Shown: positions 31,690 through 42,735, counted from the first letter of the stretch. The stretch is 64,000 nucleotides of DNA from Chelydra serpentina (GCA_037349315.1 JBAIAC010000156.1:1116001-1180000); one strand, 5' to 3'. A program made the numbers and translations. Notes: generated from the letters alone by a model not told the origin.

Positions 31690-31985
31690 CCTTCAACCGC
31701 GATCGGGAGCTGCTGTGCCCGGCGCTGCACAGACACACGGAGAGAGACAGGCCCTGTCCCAGCTGAGATCAGGGCCCCGTTGTGCTGGGTGCTGCACAGA
31801 CACACGGAGAGAGACTGTTCCTGCCCCAGCTGAGATCAGGACCCCATTGTGCCGGGTGCTGCCCAGACACAGCGAGAGACGGTCCCTGCCCCAGCTGAAA
31901 TCAGGGCCCCGTTGTGCCGGGCGCTGCCCAGACACGAAGAGAGACAGGCCCTGCCCCAGCTGAGATCAGGCCCCGCTGTGCCGGG
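31690..31985. repeat. About 60-bp tandem repeat, four to five copies
   Basis: Repeats of CAGCTGAGATCAGGGCCCCG, TGTGCCGGGCGCTGC and GACACACGGAGAGAGAC. A shorter version is at 44575-44690 and a related 45-bp array at 53099-53475; all contain a (G/T)GCACAGAC-type stretch from an old interspersed repeat. Confidence 0.85.
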
Positions 31986-32204
31986 CACTGCAGACAAGGA
32001 GAAATAGACAAAATGGTAAAAAACAATCCTTCCTCTCGCTTTGTCTCTTTAGACTGTGAGCTCTTCAAGGCAGAGACAATCTCCCTCTGCCTGAGCAGCA
32101 CCCGGCATGGCAGGGGGCGGGGCACCCCCAATCTCAGCTGGGGCCTGCGCAGCACCCAGCCCAATGGCGGGGGGCAGGGGGAGCTGATCCCAGTCGGGGC
32201 CTCT

Positions 32205-32558
32205 CAGGGGTTCTCAGCCTTTTTCTTTTGGAGGCCTCCCCAACATGCTATAAAAACTCCACGGCCCAGCTGTGCCACAACTGATTTCTGCATATAACAG
32301 CCAGGCCGACGTTACGGGGTAGCAGGCAGGGCAACTGCCCAGGGCCCCATGCCACAGGGGGCCCCGCAAAGCCAAGTTGCTCAGGCTTCAGCCCCAGGTG
32401 CCAGGCCTCGGGGCCCTGGGCTGCAGTCCTGTGCGGCAGGGCTTCGGCTTTCTGCCCTGGGCCCTAGCGAGTCTAATGCCAGTTGTGCTTCGTGGCCCCC
32501 CTGAAACCTGCTCGCAGCCCCCCCCAAGGGGCCCCAGACCCCAGGGCGAGAACCACCG
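32205..32558. mobile_element. hAT-like MITE
   Basis: Ends CAGGGGTTCTCAGCC and GGCGAGAACCACCG are inverted repeats of the CAGTGGTTCTCAACC type. Interior GGCAACTGCCCAGGGCCCC. No clear target duplication. Confidence 0.6.
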
Positions 32559-33289
32559 CTCTAGGCTCTACTGTAATATCGCCACTAACATTAGTGCCGA
32601 TCGCTTTGTGGGGGACGCCCGGGATGGCTGTGCAGAGAGGGTGAGGAAGAGGGGAAGGCGATAAGAAGCGGGAGTGGAAAGAGCGAAGTGCCAAAAACAG
32701 CTGTGGCATGTAACCCTCTCCAATCCATTTACCCCACGAAGCGCCTGCCTGTTCACCCGGATCCGGAGGAGTCTAGTCCTCGGGATCAGATCCTCCTGTC
32801 CCAACGGTGGCTCCTCCGGACTGTCTGCTCGGGGCGGGCTCCTTCCGGTTCACGCAGCTCCTTGTCTAGGCAGGTTATCAGACGCCGAGCACACCTTGGG
32901 ATGCCTGGGCGCTGAGTCAGCGGCACTGGGAGCCCGCCAGCAGGCCGGAAGAGTTCCAGCCCAGCGAGCAGGCCCCGTGGTACAGCTCCAACCGGCGGGC
33001 ATGCGAGAGCCCTCAGCACAGGGGCCGGGGCCGTTCTAGCCGAGTCTGCACTCCTGCTTACGGAGGAGAGGGAGCGGGCGCTGCAGGAGCTGGGGGTTCG
33101 CCCTGCAGCCAGCGTGCGCCCCACAAGGTCACTGCACCCTGGTTGCGTATGTGCCTCAGTTTCCCCTCCTCCCACACCCTGGTGGCACTCAGAGACCACG
33201 CAACTGGGAACAGAATGCAGGAGTCCTGCTCCCCAGTCTGCCTGGCACTCCCCTTCCAGAGCTAGGACTCCTGGGTTCTAATCCACAGC

Positions 33290-33850
33290 CAGTGCTCCTG
33301 CCCACTCCCCACAGCGCCCCCCTGCTGGGAAAGGCCGAGACTGAGGTAGCTGGGAGCTCCCACCACAGCCAGTGCTCCTGCCCCGCTCCCCACAGCGCCC
33401 CCTGCTGGGAGAGGCCAGGACTGGGGTAGCTGGGAGCTCCCCCCACAGCCAGTGCTCCTGCCCCACTCCCCACAGCGCCCCCTGCTGGGAGAGGCCAGGA
33501 CTGGGGTAGCTGGGAGCTCCCCCCACAGCCAGTACCCCTGCCCCGCTCCCCAGAGCGCCCCCTGCTGGGAGAGGCCAGGACTGGGGTAGCTGGGAGCTCC
33601 CCACAGCGCCCCCTGCTGGGAGAGGCCAGGACTGGGGTAGCTGGGAGCTCCCCACAGCGCCCCCTGCTGGGAGAGGCCAGGACTGGGGTATCTGGGAGCT
33701 CCCCCTACAGCCAGTGCTCCTGCCCCGCTCCCCACAGCGCCCCCTGCTGGGAGAGGCCAGGACTGGGGTAGCTGGGAGCTCCCCCTACAGCCAGTACTCC
33801 TGCCCCGCTCCCCACAGCGCCCCCTGCAGGGAGAGGCCAGGACTGGGGTA
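33290..33850. repeat. Minisatellite carrying eight CTCF-like cores
   Basis: Units of 80-81 bp (with two of 51 bp) each contain AGCGCCCCCTGCTGG followed by GAGAGGCCAGGACTGGGG. The core starts at 33313 (one extra C), 33394, 33474, 33554, 33605, 33656, 33736 and 33816 (one mismatch). All have the same orientation. It lies in SH2D3A intron 1. Open frames across the array on both strands are artefacts. Confidence 0.93.
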
Positions 33851-34093
33851 GCCTACATTTCCTACAGCGGTACTTCTACAACAGAGGCGGCAGCGGGATT
33901 CCAGATTCTGTAGGTCACAAACAGACTCTGAGCTCCCTGTGCCACTGCCATGTGGCTCACCCAGCCCCCTTGGCCCCAAACAGCGTCCTTCCCTGTGGTC
34001 TGGGTGTGTCTCCGTATCCCGGCACCGCCCTGCCCAACCAGCTGCCGCGCCGCGCCGGGAACATTACAGCAGTGGTTCTCAACTGGGGGGGCC

Positions 34094-34220
34094 GTAGGGT
34101 GACCTGACAGCAAGTGTGAAAAATTGGGATGGAGGGGGGGGGGGTAATAGGAGCCTATATAAGAAAAAGCTCCAAATATTGGGACTGTCTCTATAAAATC
34201 GGGACATCTGGTCACCCTAG
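34094..34220 (-). mobile_element. GGGTGACCAGA-type MITE, TA-flanked
   Basis: Ends TAGGGTGACCTGACAGC and CTGGTCACCCTA are inverted repeats, with TATAAAATCGGGACATC inside. It is inverted relative to the copy at 40368. TA at the borders suggests a Tc1/mariner-like insertion. Confidence 0.75.
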
Positions 34221-34378
34221 GGGGCCACCAGCAGGTTTCAGGGGGGCCTCCAAAACCAACCAGAGAGGGGCCAGCGTTAGACTTGTTGGGGCCCAGGGCA
34301 GAAAGCCAAAGCCCCAGCCCCACCACCTGGGGCTGAAGCCGAAGCCCGAGCAACTTAGCTTCACGGGGGCCCCCTGCG

Positions 34379-34672
34379 CAGGGCCGGCTCTAACGTTTTG
34401 GCCGCCCCAAGCAAAAAAAAACAACCCCCTGTGCCGCAACAATCCCCCCCGCCTCTCCCTGCCAGAGTGCCGCGGGGCGGGCAGCAAGCCCGGCCGCGGC
34501 CCCGCTCTCCCGGCCGGCCGGAGCGCCGGGGGCAAGGAGGCGAGCGCGGCAGCGCTCTCCCCGCTGCATGTTTACAAAAAAACCCCAACACACACCTGAG
34601 CGCCGCCCCCCGAAGGTGCCGCCCCGGCCCCCAAGCACGTGCTTGGTAGGCTGGTGCCTGGAGCCAGCCCTG
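34379..34672. mobile_element. hAT MITE with 8-bp target duplication
   Basis: Ends CAGGGCCGGCTCTA and TGGAGCCAGCCCTG; flanks CCCCTGCG (34371-34378) and CCCCTGCA (34673-34680) match at seven of eight positions. Inverted repeats plus an 8-bp duplication define hAT. Confidence 0.85.
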
Positions 34673-36837
34673 CCCCTGCAGCGTAGGGCCCTGGGCAATC
34701 GCCCTGCTTGCTACCCCCTAATGCCGGCCCTGGCTTTTAATCTACTGGATATGCAGAAAAGCCGTTGTTGTGACACAGGTGGGCCATAGAATTTGTATAG
34801 CGGGGGGGGGGCGGGGGGGAGGGGCTCAGAAAGAAAAAGGTTGCGAACCCCTGCCTAGGCTGAGAGCATCTATACACCCGCAGGCACCACACCCAAGCGG
34901 GACGGACGCTCTGCCCCCGTTAGCTGACATGAGACAGCCGCCGCTTGGGATTCTGATCTAAAGCCTCCTCGCAGGGGTCTACGTGCCCACAAAGCCTGTT
35001 TGCCCAGCGTGGCTCCGTTGCCTTGAACGCAATGAACAAGGACAGGGCCACCCAGCACAAGGATCCTGCTGGGCGAAAGAGGAGCTCTTGCAGTTTAACT
35101 CGCTTCATCAGCCCGACCATCGAGGGGCCCAATGATCAGGGCGTGGGGGCTTGCCCAGATGACCCCAGCGGGCGACCCACGCTCCAGCTCCCGTCGCTTC
35201 CAAGGTCCCTGCCAATCTGGGCCCGGGGGGGTGTGGGGGAGGAATTCCTGGCCGACCCCAGATCTGGCGATCAGTTTGACCCTGAGTAGTGAGCAAGACC
35301 CACCAGCCAGACATCTCTGGCCCTCCTCAGAGCACCGGTCCCCAGTGGTGTCCCAGCATGGGCCACCCACCCAGCTCTGGCATGAGCCAAGCTCTCCCTC
35401 CAGCCCTGATCCCACGCAGCGGGCATTCTGCAGCTAATGTCAACGGGTCTAGGATCAGGCCCTGAGCAGGGGCAGGGGTCCCAGCCCAGTGCGTTAGCTA
35501 CACGACCATCCGCACCACTCATACGTGAGCCTGGGAGGGAGCATTTGCCCATGTGGGCCACAAACACGTGGCACAATGGGCTGCAATGTAGGACCCCACA
35601 GTCCTAATATGGACCTCAGGCTGTCCCTGGAGACCTAAAGGCCAGTGACTCCCCACTGGGCCATCATCCTGCAGACTCCAGGGTGCTCTTCCCCTCCTGG
35701 ATCTTGGCACTGGGTTCCCACAGGAGGGACACAAGCCCGTATGGAACGGGGTTCAGCCCCACCCGTTCAATCCACACAGGTGCTGCTGAGATGCCAAGGA
35801 TGGGCACCCGCGGCTACAGACCCGTGCTGGAATCAGAGAGGAAAAGGCTCTAAGAGGAATGATGTTCCCATAATGTGGGCCGTAGCCTAGGATTTAGGAA
35901 ACCCAGGTTCTAATCCCTGCTCTGCCACAGATGCCCAGGGTGACCTGCGGCAAGTCACGTAGCCTCTCTGAGCCTCGGTTTCCCCATGTGTACAATGGGG
36001 ATACCAGCAGTGCCCTGCCTCAGAGCGGGAGTCGTGACTCTTGAGGATAAATATATTAAAGACCACGAAGGGCTCTGAGATCTGCTCATGAGAAGCGCCG
36101 TGTAAGAGCTATGATTATATATCCCCTGCTCAGCCAGCCAGCCCTCGGCCTCCTTTGATCCTTGCAGCGGAGATGCCAAGACAAAATTCCTGCCAAGGTC
36201 AGGGACAGGCCCCCGTCTACAGAAGGGCAGAGCCAGCCAGCGCAACCGCCCCGCTCTGTAGATCACAAGACCTCCCCCGTGGCTAACTCCCCTCACTGTT
36301 AAAAATGTAATTCTTATTTGCAGCATGAATTTGTCTGGCCGCAGCTCCCAGCCGTTGCATCTCTTCCTGCTAAATGTAAGAGCTGCCTAGGGTAGGTGCT
36401 TCTAGGCTGTGCTCAAGCCACCTCTTCACATAAACAAATCAGGCTGTTTAAGTCTCTCAGCATCAGGCCCGGTTTGAATCACTCACATCAAGGGATACAA
36501 GAATCTCCGACTTATAGGCAACTCCGGGGCACCACGTGAGGGGATGCCCAATCTGACGGGGCATCCAACCCTCGAGGACCGTTCACCACTGGGTTTGATA
36601 GGTCTCCATCCTCCAGGGCTCATAACAACCCCCCACCCAGCTCCCCCGCCCCCCACAGAAATGCTTCCTCCTAAAAGGTGATGAGATTCAGATCAAAAGC
36701 CCCCTGGGAAGAAACTGATTGGCAAGACAAGTGAGATGAAAGGAGGGGCGGCTCCCAAGCCCTTCGGGGGGCCCCCTCCAGGAGCCCAGGTGTCTTCATC
36801 AGCAAAGAATTAGCGAGACAGATAAAAAGACACAGGT

Positions 36838-38790
36838 AGATTCATAGCTTCTAGGGCTGGAAGGGACCTCGAGAGGTCATCGAGTCCAGCCCCCTGCTCT
36901 CATGGCAGGAACAAATACTGTCTAGACCATCCCTGATAGACATTTATCTAACCTACTCTTAAATATCTCCAGAGATGGAGATTCCACAACCGTCCTGGGC
37001 AGTTTATTCCAGTGTTTAACCACCCTGACAATTAGGAACTTTTTCTTAATGTCCAACCTAAACCTCCCTTGCTGCAGTTTAAGCCCATTGCTTTGTGTTC
37101 TATCCTCAGAGGCTAAGATGAAGAAGTTTTCTCCCTCCTCCTTATGACACCCTTTTAGATACCTGAAGACCGCTATCATGTCCCCTCTCAGTCTTCTCTT
37201 TTCCAAACTAAACAAACCCAATTCCTTCAGCCTTCCTTCATAGGTCATGTTCTCTAGACCCTTAATCATTCTTGTTGCTCTTCTCTGGACCCTCTCCAAC
37301 TTCTCCACATCTTTCTTGAAATGCGGTGCCCAGAACTGGACACAATACTCCAGTTGAGGCCTAACCAGCGCAGAGTAGAGCGGAAGAATGACTTCTCGTG
37401 TCTTGCTCACCACACACCTGTTAATGCAGCCCAGAATCAAGTTTGCTTTTTTTGCAACAGCATCACACTGTTGACTCATATTTCGCTTGTGGTCCACTAT
37501 AACCCCTAGATCCCTTTCTGCCGTACTCCTTCCTAGACAGTCTCCTCCCATTCTGTATGTGTGAAACTGATTGTTCCTACCTAAGTGGAGCACTTTGCAT
37601 TTGTCCTTATTAAACTTCATCCTGTTTACCTCTGACCATTTCTCCAATTTGTCCAGATCATTTTGAATTATGACCCTATCCTCCAAAGCAGTTGCAATCC
37701 CTCCCAGTTTGGTATCATCTGCAAACTTAATAAGCATACTTTCTATGCCAATATCCAAGTCGTTGAGGAAGATATTGAACAGAGCCGGTCCCAAAACAGA
37801 CCCTTGCGGAACCCCACTCATTACACCTTTCCAGCGGGATTGGGAACCACTAATAACTACTCTCTGAGTACAGTTATCCAGCCAGTTGTGCACCCACCTT
37901 ATAGTAGCCCCATCTAAGTTGTATTTCCCTAGTTTATTGATAAGAATATCATGCGAGACCGTATCAAATGCCTTACTAAAGTCTAGGTATACCACATCCA
38001 CCGCTTCTCCCTTATCCACAAGACTCGTTATCCTATCAAAGAAAGCTATCAGATTGGTTTGACATGATTTGTTCTTTACAAATCCATGCTGGTTATTCCC
38101 TATCACCGTACCACCTTCCAAGTGTTTGCAGATGATTTCCTTAGTTACTTGCTCCATTATTTTCCCTGGCACAGAAGTTAAACTAACTGGTCTGTAGTTT
38201 CCTGGGTTGTTTTTATTTCCCTTTTTATAGATAGGCACTATATTTGCCCTTTTCCAGTCTTCTGGAATCTCTCCTGTCTCCCATGATTTACCAAAGATAA
38301 TAGCTAGAGGCTCAGATACCTCCTCTATTAGCTCCTTGAGTATTCTAGGATGCATTTCATCAGGTCCTGGTGACTTGCAGGCATCTAACTTATCTAAGTG
38401 ATTTTTAACTTGTTCTTTTATTATTTTATCTTCTAAACCTTCCCCCTTCCCATTAGCATTCACTATGTTAGGCATTCCCTCAGACTTCTCGGTGAAGACC
38501 AAAACAAAGAAGTCATTAAACATCTCTGCCATTTCCAAGTTTCCTGTTACTGTTTCTCCCTCCTCACTGAGTAGTGGGCCTCCCCTGTCCTTGGTCTTCC
38601 TCTTGCTTCTAATGTATTGATAAAAAGTTTTCTTGTTTCCCTTTATTCCTGTAGCTAGTTTGAGCTCATTTTGTGCCTTTGCCTTTCTAATCTTGCCCCT
38701 GCATTCCCGTGTTGTTTGCCTATATTCATCCTTTGTCATTTGTCCTAGTTTCCATTTTAGAATGGAATTCCATGTGCATTTAGATGGCAC
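36838..38790 (-). mobile_element. CR1 LINE, 5'-truncated, with open reverse transcriptase frame
   Basis: From about 38785 down to the 3' tail at 36838 the minus strand carries one open CR1 ORF2 frame (stop near 36922) of roughly 620 residues. Reverse transcriptase motifs are visible: [62 protein letters not shown] and the catalytic FADD. The C-terminal part ([20 protein letters not shown] and so on) also follows CR1. The endonuclease domain that precedes RT in a full-length CR1 is missing, so the copy is a dead-on-arrival truncation, but a young one. It is a retrotransposon, not a host gene. Confidence 0.95.
36922..38785 (-). CDS. CR1 ORF2 fragment: reverse transcriptase
   Basis: Coding part of the CR1 above. 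The open frame can be extended upstream to 38862, but the first 25 or so residues ([17 protein letters not shown]) do not look like CR1 and probably come from flanking DNA. No in-frame stop or shift is seen over about 620 codons, which is unusual for an old insertion. The 3' end carries the conserved CR1 tail. Confidence 0.85.
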
Positions 38791-39090
38791 ATGCTGGGCC
38801 CCGATTTTTATCAGCAGGGGCAGACCAAAAAAGCAGCTAAGCCAGGCGAGCGCACCAGCCACGCTCCACGGAGAATGGGGAGACGCGGGGCCAGGGTCTG
38901 ACCTCGGCTAGGGCGGTGTAAATCCAGAGTCACTCCAGTGACATCCATGGATTGACACCATTGTCTGGATCTAATGCAACAGGGTTCGGGGGGCAGGGTG
39001 GGGGATACCAGGCTGCCTGTGACAGACCAGACCAATGGGCCCATCAAGGGTGAGGCAATACAGAGCTAGATGGGTCCATTGAGCCAATCC

Positions 39091-39272
39091 ATGGGGGAGG
39101 GATAGCTCAGTGGTTTGAGCATTGGCCTGCTAAATCCAGGGTTGGGAGTTCAATCCTTGAGGGGGCCATTTAGAGATCGGGGGCAAAAATCTGTCAGGGG
39201 ACAGTACTGGGTCCTGCTAGTGAAGACAGGGGACTAGACTTGATGACCTTTCAAGGTCCTTCCAGTTCTATG
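39091..39272 (+). mobile_element. Turtle tRNA/CR1-tailed SINE, diverged tail
   Basis: Head GGGATAGCTCAGTGGTTTGA and B box GGAGTTCAATCCTTGAG are intact. The body after AAAATCTGTCAGGGGACAGT differs from the other six copies, so it may be another subfamily. Confidence 0.9.
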
Positions 39273-40164
39273 AGGTGAGGTGAGGTGAGGTGGGCAGGAT
39301 ACTGAGCTAGATGGGCCTGACCTGGCACCATGGTGTGGGCAGCAGGGAGGAGGCAGGATACCAGGCTAGATGGGCCCATTGGTCTGATCCCGCAGGACAG
39401 TCCCTGTGTCCCAGCCCCTGAACTCCATGTCACTAGGTGAGCAGCAATGCAGGGGCCTCGTAACGCTGTAGTTTTCCTGGCTCTCACCACCCTTCTAATC
39501 CCCCGGCGCAGCCCCATTGGATGGGAGCTGCACGCCCGGCTCAGGACATGGCCCTGGCCCTGTGGCTCTATCCATGGGAATCCAAACACAAAGGGCCGGG
39601 CGGCCGCACAATGGGGAGGAAATCCTCCACCCTGGCGTGCTTCCCCCCAGCCATCACAGGCCCGGTTTGCTGGAATAACACCAGCCCCGAGGCAGGCTCA
39701 GGGATTGGATCCTCCTCCCCTGCTCCCCGCGGGATCTCAGCCGGTGTAAATCAGCCACGACTCCAAAGGAGCTGCGCCAGTTTACACCAGCCGGGGATCT
39801 GGCCCCATCAACTCCACCGGAGCAACACCCATTTACCCGGGGGCAAAACTGGACCCTTCGCGCTAGCAAAGGGATTGAACACCAACAATGGAGCCAGTGC
39901 AACCGCCGGGGAAGGAAGCCGGTCACCCGCCGCCAGCGCAGCCTGTGCGAATCACCTCTGCCAAGGCTCCGTGGGCACCGAGGGCCACCTGACCACAGCA
40001 TAGGCACGACACATGCTGGCCACGTGCTGATGTCAGCTACCCCAGGGTAAATCCAGGGTCCCCCTCCAACTGCCACGGGGTCGGGGCTGAACCAGCCCCA
40101 CCCCCAACTGTCTTTCCTGCAGACAGAGCATCACGCGGCCAAAGCCCCTCTTGCAAGGGCTAGG

Positions 40165-40236
40165 TAAGGGGTGTTGTGCTTGGTGTGTGGGTGTGTGGGT
40201 GTGTGTGGGTGTGTGTGTGTGTGTGTGTGTGTGTGG
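40165..40236. repeat. GT-rich simple repeat
   Basis: GTGTGGGT-type units grading into a pure (GT)n run. Confidence 0.95.
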
Positions 40237-40367
40237 CAAACCAAGGGTGCTGGGGTGGGGGCAGGAGATTTAGGGAGAGCTCCAGTCTCCCTCTGAGGAA
40301 ACAGTCTGAAAAATGGCAGTGGGGAACAGACATGAGATTCCCCCTAGGGAATCGGGGGGCGGGGAAT

Positions 40368-40492
40368 AGAGTGACCAGATGTCCCAATTTTATAGGGACA
40401 GTCTCGATTTTTGGGTCTTTTTCTTATATAGGCTCCTATTACCCCCGATCCCTTGTCCCGATTTTTCACATTTGCTGTCTGGTCACCCTATG
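40368..40492 (+). mobile_element. GGGTGACCAGA-type MITE
   Basis: Begins TAGAGTGACCAGATGTCCCA and ends GCTGTCTGGTCACCCTA; interior AATTTTATAGGGACAGTCTC and TATATAGGCTCCTATTACCC. Second copy of the family at 34094, opposite orientation. Confidence 0.8.
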
Positions 40493-40959
40493 GGGGGAGG
40501 TCTTTGCTAACCTGCTCCCCCAAAACAAATCTTCCCCCACCCCTGTAACTGGGTACCCCATGAGGGCAGGAGCCAGTGGGAACGTCTCCCATCTCACTGC
40601 CAAGGCGGGGTCCCCAGAGTAGATTCCCACCCCCCAGATCCTGGCCACCTCTTATTGGGCAGCATCCCCTCAAGATCTCATGCTCTGGATAGCCCCCCCC
40701 CCATCCTGGCCACCTCCTATAGGGCAGGGCTTCACACCCCCCCCCCCAGCAGAGCTCACCTCCAGGACACCCCCTCCCCAATCTGGATCTCCTCCTATGG
40801 GCAGGGTCCCCCCACCCCAATCTCACCTCGGGACAGTCCCTCACCCCGATCTGGCTCATTTCCCTTCCTATAGGGCAGGGCACCCACCCAGATCTCACGT
40901 CCAGGTTACACACACCCCCGGATTCTAGCCGCTCCCCAAAACAGAAGCAACGGGTCCCC

Positions 40960-41260
40960 TGCAGTCACCCCCCCACAGGGCTCCCCCTTTCTGCCCACCC
41001 CCGGCCAGGGCAGGCGCAGGGGTGGGCGTCTCTCCCCTACCTGAGCGGCCGGGGCGCTGCGCTGCGCTGGGGGGTCCCGTGTGCGGCTCCGGCTCCCTCC
41101 AGCCCCGGGCGCTCCGCTCTCCCCATTCCGCGCATTCCAGCACCCGGCAGCGGCTCCGCCCAGGGCCCGGACCCACCCCCGGGAGCCGCAGAGCCCGGGA
41201 CCAGGCAGGGGCGCCGGGGGCAGCCGGAGCCGGGGGTGTGTGGGCGGGGCTGCGTGCAAC
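40960..41260 (-). promoter_or_regulatory. SH2D3A: CpG-rich block: probable SH2D3A promoter
   Basis: Dense CpG and a GC box GGGCGGGGC at 41242-41250, which lies upstream on the SH2D3A strand. Combined with the donor at 41040 and the 5'UTR acceptor at 31316, it is the best candidate for the SH2D3A promoter. A role for VAV1 is less likely, since that start is 5.6 kb away. The transcription start cannot be placed exactly. Confidence 0.6.
41041..41230 (-). other. SH2D3A: Probable untranslated first exon of SH2D3A
   Basis: On the minus strand the block ends GGCCGCTCAG|GTAGGG, a good splice donor at 41041/41040. The first coding exon has an acceptor 15 bases before its start codon, so an untranslated exon is required, and this one is in the right strand, place and composition. 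The 5' limit is a guess. Confidence 0.55.
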
Positions 41261-41269
41261 GGTGAGGGG

Positions 41270-42240
41270 CTGCCGATGGGAGGTGGTGAGCGCTTGTGAG
41301 TCTGGGAGTGAGTTGGAGCGTATCCCTGTGGCTGTGAGTTGGGTTGTGTGTTGTGGGTCGGGTGTGAGTTTGAGTGTATCTCTGTGAGTTTGTGTTGCTG
41401 AGTCTGGTGTATTCTGGGTGTGTTAGTGGGCGTGAGTTTGAATGTATCTGTGTGACTGAGTTGGGTTGTGTGTTCTGGGTCGGGTGTGAGTTTGAGTGTA
41501 TCTCTGTGAGTTTGTGTTGCTGAGTCTGGTGTACTCTGGGTGTGTTAGTGGGCGTGAGTTTGAATGTATCTGTGAGTTGGTGAGTTGGGTTGTGATAGTG
41601 GGTGTAAGTTTGAGTGACTGTGACTGTGAGAAGGTGAGTCTGGTTCTGCATTTTGGGTGTGAGTTGGAGTGTATATGACTGAGTTTGTGTGTTGCTGAGT
41701 CGGCTTGTGTATTCTGGGTGTGTTAGTGAGTGTGAGTTTGAATGTATTTGTGTGACTGTGAGTTGGGTTGTGTGTTCTGGGTGTGAGTTTGAGTGTATCT
41801 CTGTGACTGATATGGTGAGTCTGGTTGTGAGTTTGAAGTGTATGAGTGTGAGCTGGTATGTTTGTGAGTCTGATTTCTGGGTGTAAATTGGTGTAATGGC
41901 ACATTAGTGTCTTTGGGAAGGCTTGTGGGTGTCAGCTGGGTCGTCTTTGTGAGTCTGTGTTTCCAGTGTGTCTGGGTGCTAGTGTGCTTGTGTAGCCTTG
42001 AAGGTGTGAGAAGCGTGTTTGGGAGCCTGTAGGATTATGAGTTATTGTGAGGCCGATTGTGAAGGGGCAGCTGGTGTGTGTGTGTGTAAGTACGTGTGTG
42101 ATGGGGGGTGAGGGCGTAAGAACAGCCGCGGCGAGAGTTGTTGTTTGTGCAGCAGATGTGACCACTCCTCTAGGACGGTCGGTGTGAATGTGACTGTGGG
42201 TTGGTGTCGGCTTGAGTGTGAATGTGCGTGCTGGTGTACA
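41270..42240. repeat. TG-rich minisatellite, unit about 123 bp
   Basis: Degenerate repeats of GGGTCGGGTGTGAGTTTGAG and TGAATGTATCTGTGTGACTG; two near-identical units start at about 41355 and 41478. Reading frames across it on either strand are spurious. Confidence 0.9.
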
Positions 42241-42419
42241 AAACACCTCCTCTCACCAGGGCCTTGTGCACAGCCCCCGCCCGGCTCCATCCCACACTGT
42301 CAGCCAGAACTGCTTCCCTCCTAGTTCAACCGGCTCCTGGTTCAATCCCCCAGCCCAGCTATCCTGTGCAGCTGAATGGCACCCCCTGCCACAGCACTGG
42401 GGGCTGCGTGGAGGCTGAG

Positions 42420-42735
42420 AGCGCCCCCTACTGAGCCGTCCCCTGCTCCTTGCAGGCCAGCGCCCCCTGCCACCAGGCTATGGGATTGGGACCATCATTG
42501 CCTCACAGGGGAGAGCACCCCCTACTGACCCGTCACCCTGCTCCCTGCAGCAGCACAGTGCCCCCTGCCACCAGGCTACGGGATTGGGATCAGAACTGAG
42601 TCAGCGGGGAGAACCCCCTTGAATGAGCCAATCACCCACTCTGCTCCCTGCAGCACAGCGCCCCCTAGTGCCGCCCTGGGATAGCGGGGTCAGCACTGAT
42701 TTAGAAGGGAGAGCGCCCCCTACTGAACCACCCTC
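42420..42735. repeat. About 98-bp tandem repeat with GCGCCCCCT cores
   Basis: Two alternating cores: GCGCCCCCTACTGA at 42421, 42514 (GCACCCCCT), about 42611 (degenerate) and 42714; and GCGCCCCCTGCCACCAGG at 42461, 42559 (GTGCCCCCT) and 42659 (GCGCCCCCTAGTGCC). This makes about 3.5 units. The cores resemble CTCF sites. It sits between the divergent SH2D3A and VAV1 promoters. Confidence 0.85.

Larger units (their letters stand above)
34070..34853. mobile_element. Composite hAT-like element with two nested MITEs
   Basis: Ends CAGTGGTTCTCAAC and GTTGCGAACCCCTG are inverted repeats. Nested inside are a TAGGGTGACC element (34094-34220) and the 34379-34672 hAT MITE. The body between matches the 32205 element (GGGCCCAGGGCAGAAAGCC, CTGAAGCCGAAGCCCGAGCA), so the two are the same family. 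Confidence 0.7.
31316..41040 (-). other. SH2D3A: SH2D3A intron 1 (inferred from untranslated exon 1)
   Basis: About 9.7 kb, with the CTCF-like array, nested hAT elements, CR1, a SINE and a GT repeat listed separately. A CR1-type piece is also likely at 35100-35290 (CCCCAGATCTGGCGATCAGT). 35290-36800 holds an antisense MIR-like core (35880-36115) and otherwise nothing recognised; 39290-40160 shows nothing. Confidence 0.6.

Noticed and set aside
33262..33735. 157-codon frame with repeated SQQGALWGAGQ-type units
   Set aside because: Translation of the CTCF-core minisatellite, not a repeat protein.
41037..41651. 204-codon minus-strand frame rich in Thr and His
   Set aside because: It runs through the TG-rich minisatellite into the CpG block; frames on both strands are open because of composition.
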